In this document: positions 25,158 through 33,832 of the stretch, piece after piece
Position numbering within the stretch: the first letter of the stretch is position 1
Layout of the letters: each line of letters starts with the position of its first letter
Source of the DNA: an uncultured Pelagibacteraceae bacterium
Lineage (GTDB): Bacteria > Pseudomonadota > Alphaproteobacteria > Pelagibacterales > Pelagibacteraceae
Direction: 5' to 3'
Length of the DNA: 55,109 nt
Assembly (NCBI GenBank): GCA_902560625.1
Contig: CACEMD010000007.1
Span: 1-55,109, forward strand
Made by a program: the position numbers and the translations under genes
Notes under the pieces: model-generated
What the model was told of the DNA's origin: nothing
What the model saw: only the letters and a program-made list of their open reading frames with translations
Databases searched by the model: none

Positions 25158-25691
25158 TTAAAAATACTTCCTAAAATCATTAGTTGTAATTAAAAGATCC
25201 TCGACTATTAATTTTTTAAATTTTAAAATTCTATTATAGTAAAATTTTTTGTTATTAGCTTCCCAGCTTATACCACCTAACCACTCTGGATCTTTGATTA
25301 TTTCAATTTTATCTTCATAATTTTTTAAAATATAAGTAGAAATAAACTGCGTTTCATCTTTCATTTCTGAAATATGACTATTCGATAGTACCTCAATTGC
25401 ACCAACCTGATCATTTCCTAATGAATAAATTCTTACTTTTGCTAAATCTAAACCCATATCAGGACATAATATTTTAAAATCAATTTCTTTAAACGACAAA
25501 TGCTTTATCTCTTGACTTAAGTTCTCTTCAATTATCTTTTCGATGTGGTCACTATCGATTTCTCCAAATACGTCAGTAACTTCAGTGAAACTTTCACCAA
25601 AGTTATATCCAAAATCACATTCCTCTGAATATGCAAAACTTGTAAGTAAAAAACTTAAAGAGACAAAAAAAGTTATTATAATTTTTCTCAT
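25158..25691 (-). CDS. Exported protein of the minor-pilin operon, unknown
   Basis: The 177-residue protein has a signal peptide (MRKIIITFFVSLSFLLTSFA, then YSEE) and a mature domain with two Cys (one right after the signal, one near residue 59) that may pair. No known family is recognised. It lies between pilX and pilY1 with three-base gaps on either side, so its synthesis is tied to the tip proteins. Position suggests a periplasmic helper for PilY1 or the minor pilins, comparable in place to PilE-like additions in other species. That is inference. Confidence 0.75.
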   Translation of the reverse strand: MRKIIITFFVSLSFLLTSFAYSEECDFGYNFGESFTEVTDVFGEIDSDHIEKIIEENLSQEIKHLSFKEIDFKILCPDMGLDLAKVRIYSLGNDQVGAIEVLSNSHISEMKDETQFISTYILKNYEDKIEIIKDPEWLGGISWEANNKKFYYNRILKFKKLIVEDLLITTNDFRKYF

Positions 25692-25694
25692 ATT

Positions 25695-26537
25695 TTAATT
25701 TGGCATCACTATAAGATTTTCCAATGGTATTATCAATTGTACATTTCCATCATTAGGATTATCATCATCGCCTTTTCCATAAAAAATTCCACAAGCATAT
25801 ATTTTATAAGCTGTCCCTTGAGCGTCAACATTACTAGTATTTGTAGCAATGCTTGAACCTTCAGCTCTATAAGCTGCATTACCAACGTTCATTACAAAAA
25901 ATTCATATTCAAAACGTCTTAGGTGTTTTACCTCTTTTTCTGCGATTTCCTCGTCCTCTGTATCACTCAAGTGGGTAGTAATAAAATTTTCACTACTCGT
26001 ATAAGGACCGTCAGATAATAAAATTGGTCCAACTATATTTATGAAATTATCTGATTTTGGTAATGTACCTCCACCTGCAATTTGAATTGTATCAGCTGTA
26101 CTTAAATTTCTAAAACTTTTCATGCATACACTTTTATTATCTTCAGTAATTTCAGTATCGTTTCTTGCTGGTCCTCTATTAAACGAGTGTCTGTACATGC
26201 TGTTTGAGTATCTATGATAAGTAGCACTTGCCTCTGTGTATTGTTCTTTTCTTGCATTGAATTCGTCATCAGTTTCATCTTCACCTTGGGTCAACGCTGC
26301 ATCTGCTGATGGGATTGTGTTTATCCAGTGTCCAAGATAATTGTCTATTACCCATTTTTCACCTTGCATCAATCCAGTTTCTGCAACATAAAAGGCTTGC
26401 TGATATTGATCGCTGCTATTATTATTTTGATGATCACCTGAGGATATAACTATCAAGGATCCTCCCATCAATGACATTGTAATTAAAAGAATTAATGAGA
26501 GCACTAATGCAAAGCCTTTTTCTTCGTTTCTATTCAT
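25695..26537 (-). CDS. PilX-like minor pilin
   Basis: The 280-residue protein has leader MNRNEEKG and a hydrophobic helix FALVLSLILLITMSLMGGSL. Glu5 is absent (Leu instead), as is usual for PilX and GspK proteins that sit at the fibre tip. The QAFYVAETGLMQGEKWV segment is typical of the PilX N-terminal family. The globular part is acidic and polar and ends in VQLIIPLENLIVMPN. It is encoded between pilW and the unknown exported protein, with gaps of three bases. Confidence 0.85.
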   Translation of the reverse strand: MNRNEEKGFALVLSLILLITMSLMGGSLIVISSGDHQNNNSSDQYQQAFYVAETGLMQGEKWVIDNYLGHWINTIPSADAALTQGEDETDDEFNARKEQYTEASATYHRYSNSMYRHSFNRGPARNDTEITEDNKSVCMKSFRNLSTADTIQIAGGGTLPKSDNFINIVGPILLSDGPYTSSENFITTHLSDTEDEEIAEKEVKHLRRFEYEFFVMNVGNAAYRAEGSSIATNTSNVDAQGTAYKIYACGIFYGKGDDDNPNDGNVQLIIPLENLIVMPN

Positions 26538-26540
26538 AGC

Positions 26541-27512
26541 TTATAAAAATCCTCCAATATTTCGAGTATGAACTGTAACGAAAACAGTATCTCTAAAAAA
26601 TTTATCAGTATAAGTAGAAACTTTTCTACCCAAAGATTTTATAATTCTATTTCCACCTGTTTTAGTAAAGAAACCTTTTTTACTTGGTGACCTAAAAGTC
26701 ATACTTACATCAACAGATCGTATATCAAAAATTTTTTCTGGATTGGCTTCAGGATCAGCGTTAATTACCTCTCCATATTTTCCAAAAGCAACAAAAGACA
26801 TATCAGTTAGATATTCCCTAACCAATTCACCTGTATAGCAATCTCCACTGCATTCATTTGCTGCGGATGTCCATCTTCCATAATCAGGACTATCATCAGG
26901 ATCATGTATCCAAGATTCTTGTGATCTAAAGACACCATAATATTTATCACCATTCCTTGAAAGAGGTTTGGCATAATAAGTAATCCTATACTTTTTATAA
27001 GGTTGGTCGTCTTCCGCATTAAAATCACCATAGACAATATGGATACGGTCACAACATACGTCCTCTTCACTTCCTCGAATATTCCATTTTGCGTCTTCAT
27101 CAGTAGTACTGTCATAACCTGAAGGTGGGGACCCAACATCGCCAGCAGCATAATTTAATTTGTTTCTATAAATAACAATAGGTGCATGACTTTTTTCCTT
27201 TGTTGAATCAGTATCACCTGCAATAAAATTGAGGTTATCTTGTCTTGGAATTCTTTGATCAAAAGGTAATGCTTCATTTTCTGCATTGTATCCATAATAA
27301 TACTTAAACCCAGCCATCCTGATATCTCTCATCATCATTGAAACAATATCATGGCCAGAACGGCTTATTGCTGCTACATCCGTCACTCTCGAGTAAGAAT
27401 TATTTATAACTGTATAACTCGTATACATTGCTGCTATCATTATGGAAGACACAACAACTCCAATCAGCATCTCAACAAGTGTTATTCCAGAAATTTTACT
27501 TAATTTATTCAA
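26541..27512 (-). CDS. pilW: PilW-like minor pilin
   Basis: The 323-residue prepilin has the cut site SG-ITLVEMLIGVVVSSIMIAA with Glu5 present. MMRDIRMAGFKYY is a hallmark of PilW/GspJ proteins. The large globular domain contains a vicinal Cys pair (EEDVCCDRIH) and CSGDCYTGE, so disulfides are likely. It works with PilV, PilX and FimU as the priming tip complex carrying PilY1. It abuts pilV without a gap. Confidence 0.9.
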   Translation of the reverse strand: MNKLSKISGITLVEMLIGVVVSSIMIAAMYTSYTVINNSYSRVTDVAAISRSGHDIVSMMMRDIRMAGFKYYYGYNAENEALPFDQRIPRQDNLNFIAGDTDSTKEKSHAPIVIYRNKLNYAAGDVGSPPSGYDSTTDEDAKWNIRGSEEDVCCDRIHIVYGDFNAEDDQPYKKYRITYYAKPLSRNGDKYYGVFRSQESWIHDPDDSPDYGRWTSAANECSGDCYTGELVREYLTDMSFVAFGKYGEVINADPEANPEKIFDIRSVDVSMTFRSPSKKGFFTKTGGNRIIKSLGRKVSTYTDKFFRDTVFVTVHTRNIGGFL

Positions 27513-28301
27513 TTATCCTCCACCATCATTCATTTTAGGCCTGAAATCTGCTTGAAAATAAAGATATTTTCTTTTTTTACCGCCGTTTAAGTTTATTTGT
27601 ATTCGACCTAAATACATCGCAGAGTCCAAAACATTTGAATTTTTTAAGTCACACGCATAGCCTGTGCCACTCCAAGCGCATTGCTCGAACATTTTTATAG
27701 TTTTAAAGTCTTTTGTATTTCTCTGGGCATCAGCGCTCTTACACTTAAGAACTTGATCTTCGTCTAGAATAATTTTCCATTTATTTATTTTGTTTCCCGC
27801 AGCGTGTCCAAGTCCTGAATTATAAGGATCGTCCTCATTGTAAAACTCTTGGTACCCTGCTCGTTCTATCTCTTTTTTATCAGCACATTTGTTTATAGTG
27901 ATTTTTTCTATTTCAGTATCAGGCCCACCACCACAACCATCGTCACCTGTTCCAAGGTCCTTGTAATATTCAGCAAATCTTTTACATTTATCTGGATCTG
28001 AACCTACTTTTTTTAAATGTGGCTGGCCATCTATATATATTACGTTTCCTTCATCTGCCTTTGAAATACCTCCAACAGAGTCTCTATAACCTACCATGCC
28101 TTCTGCAATCATGCTGACTAAATAAGTAGCTTTTGTTCTTTCTCCTGAAACATTTATAGAATTGACTGAATAATTAACCATTTGAAATATTGCAACAAAG
28201 CCAATACCAACTATTACACTTGATACTAAGGCTTCAATGATACTCAAACCTTTTTGATTTTTATTTCTATCTAGAAATCCATTTTTCTTTATTTCCATCA
28301 T
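27513..28301 (-). CDS. pilV: PilV-like minor pilin
   Basis: The 262-residue prepilin has an unusually long leader (18 residues, ending NQKG) before LSIIEALVSSVIVGIGFVAI, with Glu5 present. The globular domain has several Cys (GDDGCGGGPD, NKCADKKE, EQCAWSGTGYACD). The start overlaps fimU by 35 bases, more than its neighbours overlap, and two adjacent ATGs (28301 and 28298) are possible. No other in-frame start lies before the pilin motif, so the overlap is real. Confidence 0.87.
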   Translation of the reverse strand: MMEIKKNGFLDRNKNQKGLSIIEALVSSVIVGIGFVAIFQMVNYSVNSINVSGERTKATYLVSMIAEGMVGYRDSVGGISKADEGNVIYIDGQPHLKKVGSDPDKCKRFAEYYKDLGTGDDGCGGGPDTEIEKITINKCADKKEIERAGYQEFYNEDDPYNSGLGHAAGNKINKWKIILDEDQVLKCKSADAQRNTKDFKTIKMFEQCAWSGTGYACDLKNSNVLDSAMYLGRIQINLNGGKKRKYLYFQADFRPKMNDGGG

Positions 28302-28932
28302 ATTTTTCTAAATTAATATTTCCAAATCTAGTCCAATTAACCTCGTACAAATACTGGACATTTCCTTTAATTTCTCCTTCTTCATCAGTACATGAAGCTG
28401 CTGATTTTTCACATATAAACATACCATAAACTGGATCTGTACCAGATATAAAATTTTCTTCTGCACTAAACCATCTTCCATCTTTGGAAAAACAAACGGC
28501 AGCTTCTCCGGAAAAACTTGTTACTACATTATCTAGTGTTAATCTCGATACCTCTGGTTTTCGATCAACTAAACCATCATCATCCCAATAGTCCCCATTT
28601 GTGTTGCATCTTTCGTCTATTTTACCAAATTCTGAATCAGTATTAATTTTCTGTGCAAGAGTACTTGTATTCATCCCTCTTGAGGCAATAGTTATACTAT
28701 TTTTATTTGTTCTGACATAGATTTGCACAAAACCATAAAGACCTCTTTGAACTTGTGCATTTATATTTGTAAATAAAGTTTTAACTTTTACAGCGGAATT
28801 ATCTACCTCCCTTTGCTTATTCCAATCTGTAATTGGTTTGTAAGCTAAGGCAGATATTATCCCTACAAGACAAAGGGTCACCAGAATTTCCAGAACTGAA
28901 AATCCTTTAATTTTCTTTTCCTGAGCCAGCAT
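28267..28932 (-). CDS. FimU/FimT-like minor pilin (GspH type)
   Basis: The 221-residue prepilin has leader MLAQEKKIKG and mature start FSVLEILVTLCLVGIISALA with Glu5. The following KPITDWNKQREVDNSAVKVK stretch fits the GspH/FimT family. The gene order pilT, fimU, pilV, pilW, pilX, pilY1 matches minor-pilin operons of other proteobacteria. The start lies 26 bases inside the end of pilT. Confidence 0.87.
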   Translation of the reverse strand: MLAQEKKIKGFSVLEILVTLCLVGIISALAYKPITDWNKQREVDNSAVKVKTLFTNINAQVQRGLYGFVQIYVRTNKNSITIASRGMNTSTLAQKINTDSEFGKIDERCNTNGDYWDDDGLVDRKPEVSRLTLDNVVTSFSGEAAVCFSKDGRWFSAEENFISGTDPVYGMFICEKSAASCTDEEGEIKGNVQYLYEVNWTRFGNINLEKYDGNKEKWISR

Positions 28933-29920
28933 CTATTTTACCTGATTTAACAAGTTCCTCTAATGATTTTGCCATTGTAATCATTCCCTCTTTAACGGCG
29001 GTCTGCATGATGCTTGGTATTTGGTGAATTTTAGATTCTCTGATTAAGTTTTGAATTGGAGCAGTACATTTCATTACTTCAAAAGCACCACAACGACCTT
29101 GGCCATCTTTTGTTTTAAGAAGTCTTTGAGTTACAACCATTTTCAATGATGTAGAAATTTGTGCACGAATTTGTGCTTGTTGTTCTGGAGGAAATACGTC
29201 TATAATTCTGTTAATTGTACTTGGTGCACCACTAGTATGCAATGTTCCAAAAACCAAATGTCCTGTTTCAGCAGCAGTTAAAGCTAATGAAACTGTTTCT
29301 AAATCTCGCATCTCACCTACTAATATAACATCTGGATCTTCTCTCAATGCGGCTTTTAATGCACTAGCAAAAGATTGAGTTTGTTTTCCTACTTCCCTGT
29401 GAGACACAATGCTCTTTAGGTCTTTATGAATAAATTCAACTGGGTCTTCAACTGTAATTATATTTGCAGTTCTTGTTTTATTAATTTCATTTACTATAGC
29501 AGCAAGTGTAGTTGACTTTCCTGAACCAGTTGGACCTGTGACTAAAACTAAACCTTTGTGCATATCAATTATATCGTAAAGAACTGGTGGTAAATCAAAT
29601 TGGTCCATGGTTGGGATAACACTTTCAACTCTTCTTAATACAGCTGCTGGTCCATGAATGGTTTTATAGAAATTTGCTCTAAATCTAAGGCCGCTTAATG
29701 TGACGGATGAGTCTAATTCATGAGTATCCTGAAATCTTTTCATTTCTACTTCATTACAATTTGTAGATATAAGATCTTGTAAATCTTGCGCTTTAACTTG
29801 AACTTCAGGTATTTTATGAATTTCTCCCGTTTGTCTATAAGCAAGAGGCCATCCACTTCGAATATGAAAATCCGATATTTTTTTATTATTTTTTGCTAGT
29901 TCTTCTAATTTTTCAAACAT
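28907..29920 (-). CDS. pilT: Type IV pilus retraction ATPase PilT
   Basis: From the ATG at 29920 the protein has 337 residues. An upstream in-frame ATG (29977) would add 19 hydrophobic residues that the family lacks, so it was not used. Visible motifs are SDFHIRSGWPLAYRQTGEI near the start, Walker A GPTGSGKSTTLA, the Asp-box VEDPVEFIH, Walker B VILVGEMRD, the His-box GHLVFGTLHTSGA, and APIQNLIRE in place of the AIRNLIRE motif required for retraction. PilT pulls pilins out of the fibre, giving twitching or DNA uptake. No PilU paralogue is encoded here. Confidence 0.95.
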   Translation of the reverse strand: MFEKLEELAKNNKKISDFHIRSGWPLAYRQTGEIHKIPEVQVKAQDLQDLISTNCNEVEMKRFQDTHELDSSVTLSGLRFRANFYKTIHGPAAVLRRVESVIPTMDQFDLPPVLYDIIDMHKGLVLVTGPTGSGKSTTLAAIVNEINKTRTANIITVEDPVEFIHKDLKSIVSHREVGKQTQSFASALKAALREDPDVILVGEMRDLETVSLALTAAETGHLVFGTLHTSGAPSTINRIIDVFPPEQQAQIRAQISTSLKMVVTQRLLKTKDGQGRCGAFEVMKCTAPIQNLIRESKIHQIPSIMQTAVKEGMITMAKSLEELVKSGKIDAGSGKEN

Positions 29921-29965
29921 TATAATATTTATATAATAGACATTAAATTTAATGAATAAACCAAA

Positions 29966-29982
29966 GAATTTGCCCAAAATAG
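29966..29982 (-). promoter_or_regulatory. CTATTTTGGGCAA motif upstream of pilT
   Basis: Read on the minus strand the site is CTATTTTGGGCAAATTC, about 46 bp upstream of the pilT ATG and about 80 bp before grxC on the other strand. Its first 13 bases are identical to 13023-13035 in the pilM-pilN upstream region. It may be an operator shared by the pilus operons. Confidence 0.45.
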
Positions 29983-30060
29983 TTTAAAAAATATTGAATT
30001 TATCTCTATTTTTGAAGTTTTATTGCTGGAACATAAGAAATTAGTATTTATATATAAAGA

Positions 30061-30315
30061 ATGAAAAAAGTTACCGTATATATGGGTCCGATGTGTGCAT
30101 ATTGCGATGCCGCAAAAAGATTGTTGGTTAGAAACAACATACCTTATGAGGAAATCAACATAGCATTAGACACAGAGCAAAGAGATATAATGCTTAAAAA
30201 ATCAAATGGTAAAAGAACAATTCCACAAATTTTCTTTGACGAACATCACGTAGGTGGATACGTAGAATTAAGAGCTTTAGAAAAAGAAAAAAAACTTCAA
30301 GATTTAGTAAAGTAA
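30061..30315 (+). CDS. grxC: Glutaredoxin 3
   Basis: The 84-residue thioredoxin-fold protein has the active site CAYC near the N-terminus (VYMGPMCAYCDAAKRLL), the cis-Pro segment RTIPQIFFD and the GSH-binding GGYVELRAL. It reduces disulfides and glutathione mixed disulfides in the cytoplasm. It is transcribed divergently from pilT. Confidence 0.95.
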   Translation: MKKVTVYMGPMCAYCDAAKRLLVRNNIPYEEINIALDTEQRDIMLKKSNGKRTIPQIFFDEHHVGGYVELRALEKEKKLQDLVK

Positions 30316-30320
30316 ATTAA

Positions 30321-31052
30321 TTACTCAAGTGTAAGAACTACATCGGGTCGGTTTGCATAAAAACCTCGATCTGCAGCAGCGGCTCCAGTACAGTCGGTTG
30401 CTAATCCAGCTTTTTCTAAATATCCCAATGCTGTTGATGTTCCAAAAGCAACTTTAACTGTTGGAATTTTTCCAGCCTCCATAGTAAATGGTTCCGATAA
30501 TGCTTCTCTATACTCGAAAAAAGCATCACCAGCATCAACTGTTCCTGTTGCTGAGTCTGTTCCTGTTCCATCACCAGCTGTAGTACTATTCATCACATCT
30601 CCATGAGATGTACCAGCTGGAATACCTGCATAATAAGTTCCAGCAACTGCAGCTCCTGAAGTTTTGCTTCCTATTCCATTTTTACTGGTGGTTCCAGTTG
30701 AACTTGCAATAGTATAGCAAGTTGTTGCTCCACTTGTAACACTGCCAGCAACTGTAAAAGCTCTATCCAAAGTAATCTGAAAATAAGTATAAGTTTTTCC
30801 AAATTCAACTTTTGATAAATCTCCTAAACCTGCTGCTGTTGCTCCAGCCGTAGTAGATGCAATATCAATAGGCCCAGAATTACCAGAATATAAAAGTATA
30901 GGATTATTACATGAAGCATCAGTGCTGGTGCTGTCACAAATTTCAATTCTTGTTATTGTAATTTTATAAGTTGTTGCCTCAGCTTCAAGTGCAAAAGATT
31001 TTGTGTTAAAAAAAGTTAAGATAAATAAAATTATAAAAAAAATATTTCTCAT
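30321..31052 (-). CDS. Exported Ser/Thr/Gly/Ala-rich protein, unknown
   Basis: The 243-residue product has a signal peptide (MRNIFFIILFILTFFNTKSF, cut near ALEAEA) and a beta-rich mature part starting TTYKITITRIEICDSTS. Six Cys in spaced pairs suggest disulfides, and long runs of Ala, Gly, Thr and Ser suggest a surface protein. No family is recognised. It begins one base after the stop of the inverse-autotransporter-type barrel gene, so the two form a unit. It may be a partner displayed or secreted with that barrel, which is inference. Confidence 0.75.
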   Translation of the reverse strand: MRNIFFIILFILTFFNTKSFALEAEATTYKITITRIEICDSTSTDASCNNPILLYSGNSGPIDIASTTAGATAAGLGDLSKVEFGKTYTYFQITLDRAFTVAGSVTSGATTCYTIASSTGTTSKNGIGSKTSGAAVAGTYYAGIPAGTSHGDVMNSTTAGDGTGTDSATGTVDAGDAFFEYREALSEPFTMEAGKIPTVKVAFGTSTALGYLEKAGLATDCTGAAAADRGFYANRPDVVLTLE

Positions 31053-31053
31053 A

Positions 31054-31923
31054 TTATTGACTTGTAATAATTACTGCACCTTGGATTTCTATAGTTAAAT
31101 CGTTATTTCTTCGAACTTTTTCATTTAATTTTGCTTGCATGTCTTCTTTTTCAAAAGCTACGTCAGATAATCCTTCATCCATCGTTCTTATATTTTCTCT
31201 AGGTGGATAAACAAATAATAGTTCAGCTTCCAAAACATCATCTACACCAGGAAGAGAAGAGTCATCCATTGATAAGTTCAATTGTAATGAAGGGTTTATA
31301 TTTAATTCTGAAATATATTTATTTCCTTTTGAGTCTTGTGAAGCTTTTTCACCCTCCCATTTATAACCTTTGAAACTAAATTTTGCCCAAGGTGTATAAG
31401 GAACTTGGGTAGTTAAGTAGTAATCCCAGCCACTAAGTATTTGTTCAGCTGTTCCATCAATATTTTTCATATTTGTTATCTTTTGGTATCGATTTAAAGA
31501 TAGATCTAATAGCGATGCTTTTGCTTCAAGTCCATATCCCAATCTCCGGTGTCCCTCGAATATGTCTGCATCAATAAAAGTATTTGCGCCATACATCAGT
31601 GAATTATCATCACTTAATTTTCTATAACCAATACCTAAATTACCATGAATTCTTCCATCACTATTTACCTCTTTGGTTCTTAAGCTAAATTGCGTGAATA
31701 AGTTTGAATTATCCTCCTCAAGGATATTTCTAAGGCCTAAAATTGAAAATTTTATTTGATCTTCATCCTTATCATTTAATTTAATAGATGTTTCAGTTAA
31801 TCCCTCACCAGGAATTAGATTTGAGATGTACTCACTTATTTTGGTATCTAAACTCTCTGCCTTTAAGTTTGAAACTAAACCTAAGCTGAGAACAAAAAAT
31901 ATAGCTATTAATATTTTCTTCAT
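31054..31923 (-). CDS. Inverse-autotransporter-type beta-barrel protein (intimin/invasin barrel)
   Basis: The 289-residue protein has a signal peptide (MKKILIAIFFVLSLGLVSNL, cut near KAES). Residues about 65-215 resemble the intimin/invasin barrel domain: LGIGYRKLSDDNSLMYGAN, FIDADIFEGHRRLGYGLEAK and a later SGWDYYLTTQVPYTPWAKF. In intimins a long Ig-like passenger follows the barrel; here only about 75 residues remain (ELLFVYPPRENIRTM, then VRRNNDLTIEIQGAVI), with no passenger. It may be a stand-alone barrel or act with the protein encoded next. Confidence 0.75.
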   Translation of the reverse strand: MKKILIAIFFVLSLGLVSNLKAESLDTKISEYISNLIPGEGLTETSIKLNDKDEDQIKFSILGLRNILEEDNSNLFTQFSLRTKEVNSDGRIHGNLGIGYRKLSDDNSLMYGANTFIDADIFEGHRRLGYGLEAKASLLDLSLNRYQKITNMKNIDGTAEQILSGWDYYLTTQVPYTPWAKFSFKGYKWEGEKASQDSKGNKYISELNINPSLQLNLSMDDSSLPGVDDVLEAELLFVYPPRENIRTMDEGLSDVAFEKEDMQAKLNEKVRRNNDLTIEIQGAVIITSQ

Positions 31924-31987
31924 GAATATTAATTTTTAATTCAATATTATTTATAAGTATATAACTATTTACTATCAATATTTAACA

Positions 31988-32359
31988 CTAATTTTTAGAC
32001 TTAAAGATTAAACATATGCCGTTGTTACAGTATCTTTTTCCAGTTGGATCTGGTCCATCCTCAAATATGTGTCCATGATGACCTCCGCAATTTTTACAAT
32101 GATATTCAACTCTAGGATAGCCTACAATATGATCAGTCTTAGTTTCAAATACGTTAGGCAAAGCTTCATAAAATGATGGCCAGCCTGAACCACTTTCATA
32201 TTTAGAATTTGAATCAAATAGTTTAACATCACAATTTGCACAGTGATAGCTACCTTCACGTTTCTCATTATTAAGGTCACTAGATCCAGGTCTTTCTGTT
32301 CCTTCTTCAAATAAAATTATTTTTTGCTCTGACGTAAGATTGGGATTTTTTTTTTTCAT
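31988..32359 (-). CDS. msrB: Peptide methionine (R)-S-oxide reductase MsrB
   Basis: From the ATG at 32359 the protein has 123 residues; a TTG at 32383 would overlap the methyltransferase gene and is less likely. MsrB motifs are clear: the zinc-binding pairs CANC and CKNC, SGSGWPSFYEAL, GHHGHIFEDGPDPTGKRYC with the catalytic Cys in RYC, and a second Cys in NGICLIF that may be the resolving residue. It repairs oxidised methionine in proteins. No signal peptide is seen, so it is cytoplasmic. Confidence 0.95.
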   Translation of the reverse strand: MKKKNPNLTSEQKIILFEEGTERPGSSDLNNEKREGSYHCANCDVKLFDSNSKYESGSGWPSFYEALPNVFETKTDHIVGYPRVEYHCKNCGGHHGHIFEDGPDPTGKRYCNNGICLIFKSKN

Positions 32360-32366
32360 ATTTATA

Positions 32367-33056
32367 TCAAACCGTTTTTTCAAAAATAAATGAATATTTT
32401 TTATTCCACACTATTTTATATTTGTGCTTTAATAAGTAATTATATACCTCATTATTTTTTAAATATAATAAACTTTCATCATACATTTTTTCTTTGTTAT
32501 GAATTTCTATGCAAATTAATGTTGGATTAAATTTTTCGATACTAAAAGATTCTAAAACCTCTAACTCTTTTCCCTCAACATCAATATTCAGAAAATCAAT
32601 CTTGCTATTTATATTATTTTTTTCTAGAAAGAAGTTTAATGTATTTGATCTGATACTTTTTGATAAATATCCATTTTTAAAATGAATCTTGGCGATTTTT
32701 TCATCTAAAGTATTTAACATATTAATTTCTTTTCTATAAAACATTTCCAATTTTTCCTCTTTATTTGATATACCAGAAAAAATATTTATGTCTCTTTTTC
32801 TGGCAAAATTAAATAATAAAATTGATAATTCACTAATGTCAATATTCATACCACTCCATCCTTTTTTGTATAAGCATTGGGTATTGTTTCCTTCAAATGG
32901 ATGATAGCAACCAACATCTATGTAAAAACCATTATTCTTAGAACGAAAATATTCCATTAAAAAAATATCTTCATCATGCATTGAATAATTTCTCCTAGGG
33001 AAAAAAATTTTTGGTCTATAAAATAAATAATATAAAATTTTTAGATATCTAAACAT
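32367..33056 (-). CDS. FkbM-family methyltransferase
   Basis: The 229-residue protein has the FkbM SAM-binding layout: FYIDVGCYHPFEGNNTQCLY (motif I), MNIDISE (acidic loop after the second strand), FLNIDVEGKELEVLESF and NPTLICIEIHNKE. Such enzymes O-methylate sugars or other small molecules of polysaccharides and natural products; the acceptor here is unknown. It lies beside a second member of the family, 40 bp away. Confidence 0.85.
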   Translation of the reverse strand: MFRYLKILYYLFYRPKIFFPRRNYSMHDEDIFLMEYFRSKNNGFYIDVGCYHPFEGNNTQCLYKKGWSGMNIDISELSILLFNFARKRDINIFSGISNKEEKLEMFYRKEINMLNTLDEKIAKIHFKNGYLSKSIRSNTLNFFLEKNNINSKIDFLNIDVEGKELEVLESFSIEKFNPTLICIEIHNKEKMYDESLLYLKNNEVYNYLLKHKYKIVWNKKYSFIFEKTV

Positions 33057-33096
33057 TTATTATCTTTAACATAAAAAGTCTAAAAGAAATATTAAC

Positions 33097-33825
33097 TTAA
33101 TTTTTTTTTTTAAAAATATAATTTATAGCAGTCTTGTCTTTTAGAAAGTAACCATTTTTTTTTAGATATTTGATAACCTTTAAATTGTTTTCTTTAGATT
33201 TTTTATTATGATTAAATATTTCTACACAAATATATTTAATGTTATATTTATTTAAATTTAAAGTTTTTAAAACTTTGATTTCTTCTCCTTCAATATCAAC
33301 CGACATAAAATCAAAATTGAAAAATTTATATTTTTTTAAAATATCGTCTATTATTTCTGTTTTAATTTTTTTTATTCTAATGTCTTTTTTATTAATTGAA
33401 AAATGCTTGTACAAAAGATGTAAATTATTTTTTTGTATAGTGTTATGAACAGAAAAGTCACCAAGATAATACATATTTGTATAACCTTTTTTATTTGATA
33501 GTGCTGCACAAATGTTAATATCCTCAGGCCTTATTGCATTAAAAAGATCTATAGTCGTTTTGTTAAGATCTATATTAATTCCTCTCCATCCTTTTTTATA
33601 TAATTTAAATGTATTGTTGTGCCTTGTGGGGTGAAAGCATCCCAAATCAACAAATCTACCTTTATAGCCTTCCTTAAAATAACTTGATATGTACTCATCT
33701 TCTTCTAATTGTGAGCTATTAAATAAAAATTTAAAATTTCTTATGTATATGTTGTAAAAAATAAATAATTTTTTTAAAAAAAAATTTTTTTTAGATATTC
33801 TATAAAAATATGATTTATCACTCAT
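33097..33825 (-). CDS. FkbM-family methyltransferase (second copy)
   Basis: The 242-residue paralogue of the neighbour has the same motifs: GRFVDLGCFHPTRHNNTFKL, KKGWRGINIDLNK, FMSVDIEGEEIKVLKTLNL and YICVEIFNHN. It looks even richer in A/T and Lys/Asn/Ile codons than its surroundings, which could hint at transfer or relaxed selection. The two probably arose by duplication or were acquired together and may modify surface glycans. No glycosyltransferase is found nearby to confirm this. Confidence 0.83.
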   Translation of the reverse strand: MSDKSYFYRISKKNFFLKKLFIFYNIYIRNFKFLFNSSQLEEDEYISSYFKEGYKGRFVDLGCFHPTRHNNTFKLYKKGWRGINIDLNKTTIDLFNAIRPEDINICAALSNKKGYTNMYYLGDFSVHNTIQKNNLHLLYKHFSINKKDIRIKKIKTEIIDDILKKYKFFNFDFMSVDIEGEEIKVLKTLNLNKYNIKYICVEIFNHNKKSKENNLKVIKYLKKNGYFLKDKTAINYIFKKKN

Positions 33826-33832
33826 TTTAATA

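Noticed and set aside
29921..29977. Longer pilT start adding a hydrophobic N-terminus
   Set aside because: PilT is a cytoplasmic ATPase and the family begins near MFEKLEELAK; the extra residues would be an odd membrane-like extension.
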